From positions 1,116,001 through 1,180,000 of the forward strand of contig JAVHNS010000006.1 in NCBI GenBank assembly GCA_036872755.1: a stretch of 64,000 bases of DNA, given 5' to 3'. Under the pieces are notes generated by a model, which saw only the letters and a list, made by a program, of their open reading frames with translations, had not been told where the DNA came from and did not search any database. The DNA comes from Orbilia blumenaviensis (Eukaryota; Ascomycota; Orbiliomycetes; Orbiliales; Orbiliaceae). The translations under genes were made by a program, and so were the position numbers. This document shows positions 34,446 to 47,917 of the stretch, one piece after another; the stretch's first letter is position 1; each line of letters opens with the position of its first letter.

Positions 34446-37400
34446 TCTAGCTTATGGTGCCCGGGGTAGGTGTAGATGTTGAGGTGTCTATGGATCGGCC
34501 AATAGTCGCACCCGAGAGGTATCAAGTCGCTAGGTGTCCGCGTTTAACTAGGAGAGAAATAGTTTTGTTGATGAAAAGGGGATCGAGTGCTCATGAAATC
34601 CGCTATTAGACCCATCCCTTAACATAGATATATATACCAAGTGCCCAATCGATGAAAGCTCCATAAGAACCGTCTCTAAGGGATGGTGGCCGGGACCCAT
34701 CCCAGAATGAGCTTGTTACATATCCCAACATCGGCTTATTCATGGCCGCCTATTCAGAAAGTGTATTATTTAGACAGCCAAGATAATCCCTCTCGGTTTG
34801 ATGTGCTTGCATGCAATGCATCCCCGGAACTCAACTCCTATAACCAAAAGTAGCCGCGAAGAGCGTTGTTTTTGTGGTAAATCCGATTGAACCCCCTGAC
34901 CTGATTGGCTCGAACTTGAGGTCCTCTGGAGAACCATTCCTCTTCAAGTCGTATAGACCTACGTACGTCTTTGAATTCAATGAATCATTGATATGCCCGC
35001 ATTGGAAAGGAACTGTCACGAATGTAAAATAAAACATCAAGTACTGAAAACAATATATTCAAGCGTGTGAAAAGGCTGCAAAGGTTTATATCGCAGTACC
35101 TTTCCTGGAAGTGTAGGTATGGGTAGGCGCTTGGCATTGTGGGGTTTTCCAGGGTCAGGAAATACGAATAGATTCGGAATGGGAATTTTTGATTCGCTCG
35201 ATCTCGATATAAGCGTTGAGTACCAGGATCTATCGCATGGAAGATATGCATGAAGCATTGTCAATCGACTCCTGTTGCTAAACATGTAATTAAGCCCAGT
35301 AGTTACTTAATTAGTCCAACCCTGGTCAGCGTTGCAAGTTGTGTCAACGTAATCCAACTGGCTAGTATTGGCTAGGAGTCGTCAACCAGATCATGAACCT
35401 CTTTAGCCGTGTATTTGAATGGAACTTACCGCTCACAATATATAGATACGTAGTTACTAATATAACGTTCCAAAATGAAAAAAAAGGATTCCTATGTGCG
35501 AACGCTTAATTACACGTACAAATGTGCAAAATAGATAAATGTGCATACATGCATCATAAATCTCACTAGCCACAATGGTCACGGCGCTTAGCAGCAGCCC
35601 CGGTGTTTAGTAACGGCCATGATGCTCAGCAACAGTCATGGTGCTCAGTAATGGTTACAGCTCTGAGTACTAGCCACAGCTCTCAGTAATAAGCCTATTA
35701 TTTTTACATCATTATTCTTTAAACCCCTATTGTCATAGTAATTGTAAAGCTATTCGATTTCAGACATAATAATAGTCTTGAATTAGTCTCAGTCCATCTC
35801 AAACGTGATAAATAATTTAATTATCAAAAACAACTAGCTGGTGTCATAATGTTGAGCACCATGGCTAGTACTGAACACTGTAACTAGTGCTGAACGCTGT
35901 AGCTAATGCTGAGCGCTATGGCTATTACTGAGCACTGTAGCCATTGCTGAGCGCCAGAGCTGCTGCCGAATGCTGGGGCTGTTGCTGAGCGTTGTGACCA
36001 TTGTGGCTAGTGAGATTTATGATGCATGTATGCACATTTATCTATTTTGCACATTTGTACGTGTAATTTGAACCGTTGCACATAGAAATCCTTTTTTTTC
36101 ATTTTGGCCCGCCATAACATAGCCTCATTGTTGTAAACGTTATAAACAACCAAGTGTTGTCAGCCGAGTGCTGCATGCATCTCAACGTGCAACCTTTATC
36201 CAGGGTGCAAACGAGACCAGGGCGCAACGGTATGGCAAACCGGGCGGTTGTTAGGTTTACGAACTGTGATATCCAGTAGAGAAACTGGCCAAAGCAGTAG
36301 AACCCCAGCCGAATGAAAGGTTGCTTCCGCGCCTCCTCGGATCCTCTAATCGTAGTCGAATCCAACAATATCAAGGCTGGTTTTAATACTGGTGGCTATC
36401 GATAGCGAAAGATTTAGATATGCAGATCCAGTGTATGGATACCTGGAATATATTGCCATGGTATGGTACCACTTTTACTGTTAGCATCTTCTGGTCTTGT
36501 TACACTGAGATATCCTTTACTGATGGTGCCATCATCCTATATACTATCTTCATCGTTTAGGCAAACCATACATCTATGCTGCACCACCGCACACATGCCC
36601 TCATATAAGTAGGAGGCCCTATGGTCGGGGTTTAAGAGCAAAAACCCAGCCTACACCAGTCGTATGTAATGCCTTGGTCGAGTTGGCTTAGGTAACTCCG
36701 GTCTGGCAAGGGATAAAGCACTACGTAATGCTTCAGTATATGCGCCGATTGCGGGCCATGGTGCGAAGCCGGCCTTTGTGTTCATATCAACTTGTCGTGT
36801 GTAACTCGAGCTCTCTCGGCACCGGCTTGATACTTTAGCCCGGTCTGTTGTGTAACAGCCCGACCGAGCTTTGGTCCAACATTATAACGCCGAGTTCATT
36901 CGAGACGGTTGCCGCTTCTTGCCTGGCCACCCAGGTCTAAAGTCGAATCGATAAGTCTGTTAAGAAAAACCCCGCCCAGGTGCCACGCACTCTGCTGATA
37001 TTTTGACCTTCTTATCTACAAAGCTCACAGGCGGCTTGATTACTCAGATTCTGAATTCGGAAAACAATGTTCGGATCCGCCCATAAAGGTGGCGCAGCTG
37101 CGTTGGTTCGAGTGAGGCTGAATATCCGTGCATGGTGTTGGGTTGACGATCCACGGCTTTGGTTGCGTTGCGCGAGTCGTCCAAAGTTCTGGGACACTCT
37201 GGTACCCTAGGATAAAAAAAACGTCGGATGCCCCTTGCTTACGTCGGAAGATAATATAGCAATAGTACATATGTATACATTGATATCGATATTCTAACAA
37301 GAGCTAAGGCGAAGCAGATCTAAAGGATTCGATTTGGGAGCCTTCCGAGCTAAATATTATAACCTACGAGCGAGTCCCAATCCAAGGTTTGCGACCGATT

Positions 37401-40400
37401 CGATTCTGACACGCCGTATAAGGTCAGCGGTTTACATCCGTCTCTTTATCGAATACCATCCGTACGCGCGTGTCTCGCGGAGGTTTATTAATATTCCCCG
37501 TTCATGCGAACATAGTCAAAACCGTGTTTTAAGCTAGAATGCTTATGTTCTACCGTCCAGGTACAAATCAGGCCTACACGAGCGTAGTTGGAGGTGTGTT
37601 TGCGTATGATCCGATTTTCAAACGGGGACTTCTAGAATTCTTTAATTATGCCTAGCTGCGCAGCTCCGAATGATGACCATAGCATTTCTACGGAGTTTAC
37701 TCGCGACCATGGCATCACACAACAATGCAACCATTAACAATACCAAAATTCTTTCCAGTTTTCGGCAAAGTTCACCCTCGCCCATGATCAAATAGTAGTT
37801 TTTTATAATTGATACAGATGTAGTTAACCTACGCAGCTTGCAGCCTTATACCATGATGTCATCTGATCTCGCGAAACTTTCTTTACACTCGTCAAGTGCG
37901 ATTATAGGTATAATAGCAGTACTATATATATACGCATGCGATATTATTGATAAAAAAAAATCTGCCTTGGGATAACAGCTACCGTTAGTGTCCATGTACA
38001 CATGCGGATTGAATTCGAGAGCTGAAGCTCGATATGAACAAAAGATCCGCTGCTGGGAAAAGTGGTCTAGAAAAGATAATGACTGTTCTAGAGCTACTCG
38101 GCACAGAGTATGCATATATGTGCACGTATTATGACAATGAGTGGACAAGATTGGTGACTCTAATCGACCGATTCGGAGAAGTATTATAGGTTCAAAGGGC
38201 AAGAATCCAAATCACATTGCCGGTGCCAATGTTGCGAAACCTATCTAGTCCAGCTGAGGCTCTTACCCACCGACCAGGATATCTTTTTCTCTGAGGTCTT
38301 GAACCCATGAAAAACAGTGGGAATCTAGTATGTTTGTATCGAAAGGCTGTGGGTCTAAATGCAAAATGATTCAACTACAGACTGCAAGTCGTCAGTCATT
38401 ACGTAAAGATAGCTCGAGGGCCATGCATGCGCACAGAACCTTACAATATTGCATCACGATTGTATTAATATTCATTCCTACAAAATACGATGTGACCTAC
38501 TGATATCTCCTATATCCACTATTCTCTTTTGGTAAAGACACTTGTTCTACTCTCATACGACGCCATCAATTTATCGTAAGCTGGCAGATCCACGCGGGCT
38601 TCGTCTTATTGCCCCAAGACAACGACTGGAACTCGCAGGATTGCAAGTTGCAGGCAGGAATACCTGTACTCATTGATCACAGGCGCAAGTGCCGATAGAT
38701 ATTATCATCGGGTACACGAGCGCTGTTCCGGGCCAATGGATTGTCCTTCGGGGCCTGTAGACATATGTAGTTTGTTTCATCCCTGCTTGAAATATCGACA
38801 TCGAGGGCCAAACATCGGGACGGCTAATTCCAGGGTGGAGAATATTATCCTTTGAGTTATAATCCGATTGCATCTGTTCTAGTTGCTGCTCCTGTATGAA
38901 TGGCCGGTTAACGTAAGGAGCTCATGAGGGAATGGGCCCTCGACACCCTATTCTCGCTCTATTCTTAAAAAGAAAAGCAAAGCCAAAAAACTTTATTGGT
39001 TAGCCATGCATACGGACGTATGTCCTAATCGAATTTTGACTGGAAACGGTGGATGCCAGCAAGGTATCCCGTGATGCATTTTGAAGCCTCCTCCCGTCTT
39101 ACTTCTTGTACCGATAGCTGATAGATATTGCGCCCAACCCGTCGTCCTGTTCATTTAATCCGGATTCAAACTTAGACTCTAGGTTTTCGATCCGTTATAA
39201 AAACAAAGACTGTATCAAATTGCTATTTACGTGCAGATGTCAGCACCAATCCCAGCCAGATTAGACCTGCATACGAATACCGAGTGCCTAGAAGGTGACC
39301 AGGTCACGGCGTCAGGAGGAGGCTTATTGAGCACAAAGTATCTCAGATTATTCAGAACTCACAGACCCCCTCGGGTGCAATTTCCGCCTAGCAGCAACAA
39401 ATGAAACCTGTATCACCAAGTTCCTCTAATGGGATCCTTTCCGATTGATGCTCGTGGCGACCCTTCACCGGCATTCATGTAATATCCATACCATATCCTT
39501 TCTAATCTACAGAATATTTGCGTGTTTCTGTCAAATGGCAAAACATTTAGTTTAAACCAAGTATTAAACCTATGTATCTCCTGATCAATGCAAAGCGAAG
39601 ATTCGCCTTAATTTAGATGATATAATACTGCGGTGTTATCTGGACTCCATAATTCCTTCGTTAAATTTCATCGTGCGGGATGCTTACAAATAGGTGTCAA
39701 CATGCATATAGGAAGTATTTTTTGACATTGGAGGTTGGCATATCTTAGATCTACGCTACTAGTATACTTCGTACCTCCACCCTGGCCAGCGAGCTCTACA
39801 TCCATCTGCATGCAGATGCAGATGGTGTCCATTAATTGAAACCCAGACGCCTTTCCACATGTTCAATACCCAAATCTAACGTAGCTAACTCAGACCACAA
39901 TTAAAGAGCCAAGGGCTCAACAATAAACCGGATCGAGCAGGGAAGCCGGGAGGGATTTGTCAATTTACGAAACTATGGCCACATGGCCGCTCACGCCTTC
40001 TGGTGAGACCGGTTGACGCATGGGCCCATGGCTACAAAGTTTTATGTGATCTGGGCCGCAATTTCGTATCTGTATACGCCGGCCAGCAACCTCTAAAATT
40101 TCCAACACCTTTGTTCTTTCCAAGAGGGCCAAGGTTAATGGGTTGCGCGGCCCATATGCGACGAACGCCAAAATAGATTGATCCATTGATTGATCACGTA
40201 TGCACCGAAGATATCTCCGATTTAAGTTCCCACCAGTCTATCATATAAGAGGATTAAATCACCCGGATGAGTATGATAATCACTGGTCGTCAGTATTTTC
40301 AAAAATACACTTCAGCAATCCACATTCAGCCTCATTGCGTTCTTAATGCGTGCAAAGTGCACCGTAAAATGTGTGGTTGCACCCCGCAATCTGTTGCATT

Positions 40401-42038
40401 TTTCTTACAGCCTCAGGAACACGCGCGACCGAATAAGCTTTCTCTTACAAGGTCTTGAGCTATCCTAGAAGGCACCATCTGCAAGGCGTCTTGTCGCAAG
40501 CTCCGACTTGCCAAGCGCCTGATCTGTCATCAAATTACGAGGTTGATCAATTGAAGACGGTAGATATTATATTTCATAATCACCAAGATTTTGAGGTTGT
40601 TGCCCTTATGTCATCTACGGTTAGCCGCATTAGAAGTGGAGGAACAAACGCTCCGATTACAAGGGGTGACAGTTAAAATTTTAACTCCACCACTCACGAG
40701 AATCCCGCCCGGTCTGGCGACAACCTAGCTGCACCGTGGGCACACGCTTCAAAGGTTGACCACGGTACGGAGTACTGGCCGCAATTAACTTATCCCCTAC
40801 CCTAAATCTATCTGCATCTTGCTATTCCTGTGTCAGATACGCACTGTCTGGTCCGCGGGCTTGGCTGCTAGTTGGGGACCACAGGCCGAAATGCTCAGTT
40901 GACCAGAGAGAACCAGTTGTATTTACCGATCATCCGACCGCATATCATACTAGTTGAATTGCGAAGTGCGAGTAAGATGTGACTGTAGAATCCTAGGTTT
41001 ACATATTCATAGATACCCCACTAGATGAGCCCGTAAAAAGAAGGGCCCAAGCCTCCTCCTCCAATTGCTTGTCGGGAAATCCGTGACGAACGCCTACGAA
41101 TTTCAAGGCTCGTTTGCTGACAGATGCAGGGAGCAAGGCTCCTTTATGACGACTGATATCGAAGTCTGCTATCGCTTCTGGGTGCCCTGCCGTGTTTCCC
41201 AATATTTCATCTTAAGTTCGGCACGCAGAGTCTTACTAGCTTTGACTAATGAATACCGCATAAGTACTTACCTAGAAATATATAACGCTCACAACTTACC
41301 CCCAATACATAAGTGAAGCTTAAACTCTCCGGCCAAATCGTCATTGACTATCCGAGCGAATTTCGTCCGTTTGTCATCAAGTTGCAGACGCCGCTTAACT
41401 TTTTCGTATCATTTGTCTGTTCCCGTTGGGGCCAAACGAACTCTATACAGCCTGCGCCTTGGCCCACCGTGCACTCTCTCTCAACGGATCCTTTCCTCAC
41501 GTTCACTCGACAGGCTACACTAAAATTTTAAATATTTATTACTTTTAAATATATACTCGATTACAAAGAATCTTAAACGGAGATTTATTGTCTTCGTGCT
41601 CTGCTGTTTTTCATTGTTGCCCCGACGGACTCGTCTAGGTTGAACGCATTTTGGTACCCTATATCCAACTTCCTGGCATTGCATCAACTAGGGACTGGTG
41701 CGGAACGACCCGGCGATATCAAATCTCGAATCGGGCTCACGACACCGACAAAACTGTTTACTCAGCATCATCGATAGCTTACCATAATCCAATTAGTCTT
41801 CAGCATTCAACGATCAGAAGGTTCGAAGCTCGATCAAACAATATCACCCCGCCCGTCCCGACGTCATTGACTTCCCACCCCTCCATTGAGGCTCTTCTTC
41901 ACCATCCATCAGGGGACCACATCTAGGAGCCTATTAAACGTTGGCCTGAGTTACGACGACTGCGGGCACTGGTCTCGCCACCCTTACGTATACCAAAGTT
42001 ATTTTCAGGCCCCACCTAAGCTTAAGCCTCAGCCGGCC
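34446..42038. other. 7.6 kb gene-poor region
   Basis: The longest non-genic stretch in the window. It contains the foldback element at about 35465-36117, a 16-base perfect palindrome CATCTGCATGCAGATG (39803-39818) and scattered AT-rich sequence. The only partly gene-like piece is 34831-35285 on the minus strand, where two frames could be joined through a GT..AG pair (see rejected list). I see no complete gene. Confidence 0.5.
35465..36117. repeat. Foldback element A with 19-bp tandem units in both arms
   Basis: Left end from CCAAAATGAAAAAAAAGG (35470) and right end reading in reverse CCAAAATGAAAAAAAAGG (to about 36108) begin nearly identical inverted arms. The outer ~110 bases (through the GCACATTTATCTATTTTGCAC-type stretch) match almost perfectly. 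Inside, both arms consist of 19-bp units like TGCTCAGTAATGGTTACAG: about six copies on the left (about 35580-35697) and about eight on the right (about 35860-36000, in reverse). The spacer is about 35700-35855. The right end CATTTTGGCCCGCCATAA (36100-36117) nearly equals that of the element at 2.5-3.1 kb. No transposase is encoded. Confidence 0.85.
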
Positions 42039-44995
42039 ATGTCATCGCACGGGAGGCCAGTAACTATCCGAAAAAGCTGCCAATTCTGTCGTGCAAGGAA
42101 GATAAAATGCTCCGGGACGGCGAGATGTGAGGCCTGCACGGAGCGAAACCTGGATTGCGTCTATGCTCCGGAGTCTGCGAAAGGGAGGCCTCGCAGAATA
42201 TCCGCGTCTGCGGCTGCACGGGCGGCAGCATTAATGCAAGCAACTATTAAGGTAAATTCTATTTTCAACTTTTTTTTTTTTTTTTTTTTTGCATAATCGT
42301 GTTAATTTAACACATTTGTGCTGCGGCCTGAAGCTCTTGACTTGGTTTCAGCGAGATTTGGTTTGGCACACAATTTTTTGCTAACCGTTGTTCATAGGAA
42401 AACGAGGCCCTCCAAACTACAACATGTTCAACACAGGATCCGTGTGCAGGGGCTTTTAAGGCTGAAAGCTCCACACATGCATACTCGACGTCCGATTTCC
42501 AACGTGAGACATCGTTTCTTTCCTCCAAGACCGTTGAGAGCTGGACTCGTCTTCGGCCATTCATATCATGGAATCCGAACAATACTATCGCCCAGGATAT
42601 CGACCTCTTCTTCCGCCAAGAGTTTGGTGGTGAAGCCGCTCCCGTCCCAGAGAACCCTTACCTGCGTGCTATATCCACCTTTGGGCTGAAAATGAAAGAG
42701 ATCGACGAATCGAAGACTCCTGCAACGCTTCAACGTCGTGATTTATCTGATAAAAGTTCAAATTCACCGGCTTCCGACATATCAAGCCCACCCGCCGACG
42801 CAATGGAAGTCCAGTACAGGGCTCCTGTTATGTCATATGACGGCGTCCTGACATTCATGGCACAAGAAGTCGTAGAGATGGTGGCGATTATGTACGGACG
42901 GCTCGGCTGCCAGCATCTTGAGGACTCGCCTGGAAAGTTCTATGTTAAGAGTTGTCTAGCAGACACAAGTCCCAAGATGTTTTCATCCTCCGTGCTCAAT
43001 GGAACAGCAGCCCAAAAGCCCAGTCCTTTGGCAAGATTCGAACAACATCAAATTGTTCAGATGATTGAGAGTTGGTTCAGCCTCCATCCTCTCAGCAGTA
43101 TCGCCTCCAAAACTCTATTTCTTCGGCAATTCCGCGATGGGAAGCATGATGAAATTCTTCTCAACCTCATGGTCGGTGACGCCCTTTACATTGGAGACGG
43201 CCGCATTGGATCCAACGCCGGCGAGCCATTCTTTGAATACGCTTGTGCTCTCATGGGTATCCGTAAAGAAGATAAATTTTCTTTGTCAGTTATGCAATCG
43301 TGTCTCCTCCTCGCCTGGCACAATTTCTGTATCGGAAAAGGTCGCCGTGGCACTGCCTTTGCCAGCCTCGCCTGCGCGGGTACAAATAAGACCCTCATCC
43401 AGTTAAACGACAAACCCATTACTGGACAAGGAATGATTAACGGAGTCGATATCGGAGAAGTCGAAACTGAGTTATTAAAAAACATTAATTGCGTTTTATC
43501 TCTTCTTACGCTCTGGGGGTTCATGCAATTCGACACACCGTTTGCCGATTTTCTTCCTGCTGTGCCGCTCGCCAGCGAATCACTCCCTTCAGACAGACGT
43601 TTCTCAAAGGTTGCGGAACTTGATGAACGAAGCGGAAACTTGTCTGCCCGTCGGCGCCAAGCGTACATGATAAAGTCATGGTGGGCACTAAGGAACGTAA
43701 CTTCGACTTGCTCCCACATCTATGCCCTATACCCACGAAACCTCTCCACCGCACTCGAGGAATCAAACAAAGATGACATGTTTTGGATCTCTGTCCATAG
43801 ACTAAAGGGTATCAACAACCAGAATATCCCACTATTGTGCCTTCGAATACGGAAAGTTCTTGAAGAAGCTGTGCGCTCGTTAGAATCAAAGAAAGAATCG
43901 GGTAATACCAACACCACAGCACACTCTGTACCCGTGGTATTGTATTATGTCATCATGATACACTTGCTGTTCCCCAATGTAGCAGACGAGGACGATTGGA
44001 GCGTTACCTTGGACACCATGGTCAAATTCCTAGAAACATCAGAATTCCTACTCGGCGCACTTGACAAATTTGAATCCGAAAATAAAGACGCACCAGGAGA
44101 CGACAAGTGGGTTTTCTCGCGGGCCATGCTCCCACCAGAGACAGCGGATATCGCAATGGCGAACATGATGCTTCTGGGAATTGACGCCTGTGGGCGGGCT
44201 CTCGAATACTTTATTAGTTGTGTGGATAAGGGTAGTTGGCAAGAAAGTCAAGTTGTATTAGCTCACAGAGGGCGGCTTAGAGAAGTGGCCAGGGCACTAT
44301 TAAAAGCGGCAAAATATGATAAGTTGACCAGTGCGAGACGACTCAAGGAAGTTAAAAGACAGGTCAAGGGGGTTATATCACGACTAGAGGATTGGAGAGT
44401 TCTTGATGACCCTGCATCTCCGCCTCGGGGTCTGGGAGCACAGCAAGAAACAACCGTTTTTGAGGGATTCGGGGTGGGAGCTTCACCTGCTACAGCTTAT
44501 AACCTTGCCGGTGATTACTCCAATGCCGCGAATTTTGATTTTTCAAATAACATCAGCTTCTCTGCTTGGAGAAGTGCTGCTGGCATACACCAGCAGCAGC
44601 TGCCTTCACCCTCAATCACATCAGTTCCGCAGTCGAACTCTAATTCAACATCTGGGAACTCCCCAGAGTTTATAATGTCGTCTGCATCGCCCGGCATGGC
44701 AAGCCTGGCTGCAACCACAACAAGATCGAGATCTCGGTCGCGCACCACAAGCCCACCAGCAGCTACTGTCGCCCCGGGTATCAACATTGACTCTAGTTTC
44801 CTAGATCCCTCCGAGATAGACTTGGCAGTAGCTGCTGCAGTCAATATAAGGCCGGAGGATTTCCAGGATTTTTCCTTTACAAGTTACGGGACACATTTCC
44901 CTGACCCCGATACAACAATATGGGCGACTGTACCTCCTGGCTCTGGTGAGGATACCGGAGACTTATTAGAAAGATTGAGGAGGAGTAATGCTTAA
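42039..44995 (+). CDS. Zn2Cys6 fungal transcription factor, 936 aa
   Basis: Two exons; intron 42252-42397 (146 bp, with a 22-base T run). The start at 42039 (MSSHGRPVTIRKS) gives a near N-terminal binuclear zinc cluster, C-x2-C-x6-C-x5-C-x2-C-x6-C (in SCQFCRARKIKC ... CVYAP), followed by a basic linker GRPRR. The middle region (about residues 220-450) has the helical character of the fungal-specific regulatory domain (FSLHPLSSIASKTLFLRQF, LLAWHNFCIGKGRRGTAFAS). The C-terminal 200 residues are Ser/Thr/Asn-rich and end acidic, fitting an activation domain. Such proteins bind CGG-containing sites as dimers. No target is implied by the neighbours. Confidence 0.9.
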
Positions 44996-45707
44996 TTTCT
45001 ACCCATATAATGCGTACGGCATAAATCTACAAATTCATCTCATAGTGAATATATTCTAGTGGAAGATCTTGGTTAGCGGTTATGAAGCTTCGCAAATTAT
45101 TTTTATCCTTCTTGGTGGTATTTTGGCGACTGAATAGATATCTGCTCTCTATTACATCCGCGATCTGGTATTATCGCAACAAATATTATTACTTCGTTTT
45201 TTTTTGATTTTAGCAAAAAAGAGAGACCATCAAATTCGTCCAAGTATATTTCCACCTTCCCCACCCGTATTCTGATAGTCAACATTAATTTTACATAAGC
45301 AGAGATAAACGCCGTGCCTCGCAGTAAACAGAAAGTAAAAAAGAACGCCTAACCGCACAGTCTAGTATGATACATCGCTAGAAAACAAGGATAAAGTATA
45401 GACAGTGAAAAGAACCCATGTGCTCGAACATCTTGACTCGTGGGTAGTTGAGGGCCAGCTGACGGGAGCAGTACATTGTGGAGAATGATGCTCGGAAGTC
45501 AGGATGACAGAGACAACCAACAATCATAAAGTGGAATCCAACTGCCGGTAGGAAATGCTGGTGGCAGACCATGATAAGATTGATGTGTTCAGGGGTAATG
45601 TTGGCCTCGATTCGAGGCTAGGGTAATGCGGTAATGATGTTTAAATGTGCTGATAGGGTAACGATGAGCAGAGCCTTTGTCGGAACAAGGTGGGACCCCA
45701 TGCTACC
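44996..45707. other. Convergent 3' region
   Basis: About 0.7 kb between the Zn2Cys6 gene and the minus-strand Nur1 gene. No supported gene. Confidence 0.4.
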
Positions 45708-47273
45708 TCATAAGCCGCGACGGCTAGTTCTCTTCATTGGGCTTGCAACGCCGTAATCAACGCCCCCGCCCCATACATTCCCATTCTTCCCGGCCTTCGA
45801 TGCACTGCGAGGAGCTGTTGCCAAACCAGCGTTCGCGGCAGCAACTCTACGTGCTGGCGTGACGAGGTCTCCGCTGGCAAAGCTTTTCCTGCTAGTTGTA
45901 GTCCCTGCGTTAGCGACTCGCGGGAGCCCAGCTCCTGGAATCCCGAAGCTCTGTCGTGAATCAGTTACAGGAACTCCGGCAGCATTAATTCGCTGGGGAG
46001 TCCAAGTAGGTGTCTTAGTGCCGCCGTTAGTCGTTGCGCTATTTGGTTTTCTGATGCTAGGTGTAGTCGTCTGACTAGTGCCGGCGGAGGTACCCTTATT
46101 CGAGGTTGGTGTCATAAATTGACTAAATAATCCTCCAGTCTTTCGACGGTCTGCCCTTTCCCTTTCCTCTCTAGCTCTCTTCTCCCCTTCCGATTCCTGT
46201 GGCCCGTACCCCTCATATGCAGGGTGTGGTCGGGTTTTGAAACCATGCTTGTGTTCTGCTGGGGTAAATACCGCAGATCCACCGTTCTCCATAGTCGTCC
46301 CAGCGTCGCGCATCTGAGGGTTGAGCCTAGGCTGCACAAACTTTCTACTATACTCATTCAATACCTGTCCATGTATGTATTTGTCATCGGCACTTTGTGT
46401 CTTGAAAGCCGTGAAGAAAAGGTGAAGGTAGACCGAGAGGAGAACGTTAATCAAGGTTATATGCCAAATCACTGCCATCCAAGAGGCAGAGTAGGTCGTC
46501 GAAGGAGCGTCACTAAAAAGACCACCGGTCTTTGGAGGTGTGTACGGGAGAAGACAAAAGATGACGATACAGTGGAGAGGAGAGAAGTAGGCGGAAAGAG
46601 AAAGATTGAATTTGGTGTAGTCCCATTTGGGTATTTCCCAGATCTCGTCCTCCGTGGAATTATCACGGATTGGGGGCTCTTGTTTATACCCAAAATCTGG
46701 GAACACCGTCTTGATCATGCGAACTGGCGTATACTGGTTGGTAGGCGAGAACACCCGAACACGACGGGCAGACGGGGTTGGTGCCTGTCCGTGAACGGAG
46801 TGCTCGAAGTTTCGATACGGCCGGGTACGGTTGAGGGTGTAGACGGTGTTGAAGGCGGAAAACATGAAGAGACCATAGGCGAGAATATTAAACTATACGG
46901 CTGTTAATTTATGACATCATGGGACAATGTTGGAAACAGCAGAACATACAAAATATCCCCACCACGAGGCGGTTCTTGGAGTGTACGGGATGGAAGGATC
47001 CCTGAGGACATCCTCAAGAGGGCTCGACCTCCTCCACCCGCCCGAAGTATTCGACGATGCCCTGAAAATCATTAGGGCAACATTGAGAGCGATGCTCACA
47101 GGAAGAGCAACCGACTCTCCAAACCCGTCCCAATCGAATTCCTCAAAGAGGAGGCTGATAGCGAGCCAGTTGTCCATCGGATTGAGGAAGCTAGCGATAC
47201 GCTCGCCAAATGTTTTTCGACGAACCATCCTGTGGTACCTGGTCGTCTCGGGAGCTGTCCCTCTGATGGGCAT
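45708..47273 (-). CDS. nur1: Nuclear rim protein Nur1 (Mug154-type), 502 aa
   Basis: Two exons, 47273-46950 and 46892-45708; intron 46893-46949 (GTATGT...TATAG). ATG at 47273 (MPIRGT) or 47231 (MVRRKT) could start it. The N-terminal core (RRKTFGERIASFLNPMDNWL...EEFDWDGF) followed by a hydrophobic span (VALPVSIALNVALMIF), then GLFMFSAFNTVYTLNRTRPYR and two more spans (SPLHCIVIFCLLP; VIWHITLINVLLSVYLHLFF), matches the fungal Nur1 family. Nur1 proteins sit in the inner nuclear membrane and help tether rDNA and silent chromatin (known from yeasts). The C-terminal 200 residues are Ser/Thr/Gly-rich and basic, probably nucleoplasmic, ending SPMKRTSRRGL. Confidence 0.87.
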
Positions 47274-47917
47274 CTTGATCGAGTCTTCGCGCGGCAAGGC
47301 GGCAAAGACGATGTAGAAAAATGGTAAATCTAGGCGAATCTGGGTCGGAAACTTAATGAAGATGCGTACAAGCCGGTAGGGAATATTATGGCGACACGGT
47401 TTACTTCGTTGATGAGACTGTCGGAGGCCGTGGGGATGGGGTACCGGTGGCGAGAAGAATAGATGAGGTTGGGGTTGAGCTGGTTGAAGATGTCGAGGTC
47501 AGGATTTGGTTGTGCAACGCGTTGTTGCAGAAAAATAGTTCAGCCTTTGTTTACATGACAACCAAGCGCCCGCCAAACACTCCGCCAAAACCGCAGGCGA
47601 CGTCAGTTCCACCCCCTTCATGTGATTGCGTATTGTGGGATCCACACCAAACTCCAGACCCTTAACGACACATATCTAGAAACACTATGGGACTTAACTA
47701 AACGAGTTGCTGGCTATACGCTAGAATACTATAGTTCTAGAACAACTTGACGAGTCTCACAGAACGCCGACCCTATCATCAAACCTAGATACACGATCAA
47801 CTTTCAGGAGCAGCATTACATAAATCGGATTTCGCCATGCGGTAGCTTCCTGGGGTTACTAGACCGGACATATCGTCGGAAAGACATACGAGTATAGCAG
47901 ACAAATACGCCGTCACC
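47274..47917. promoter_or_regulatory. Divergent promoter region of Nur1 and the Dsc E3 gene
   Basis: 0.64 kb between two divergently transcribed genes, so it must hold both promoters. No clear TATA box is seen. Confidence 0.45.

Noticed and set aside
34831..35285. Two minus-strand frames that can be joined by a GTACTG...TTTTCAG pair into a small protein
   Set aside because: The N-terminal part shows no signal peptide or domain, the donor is weak and alternative frames are equally open. Too little to call a gene.
39803..39818. 16-base perfect palindrome CATCTGCATGCAGATG
   Set aside because: A single short palindrome in non-coding DNA; not enough to propose a site.
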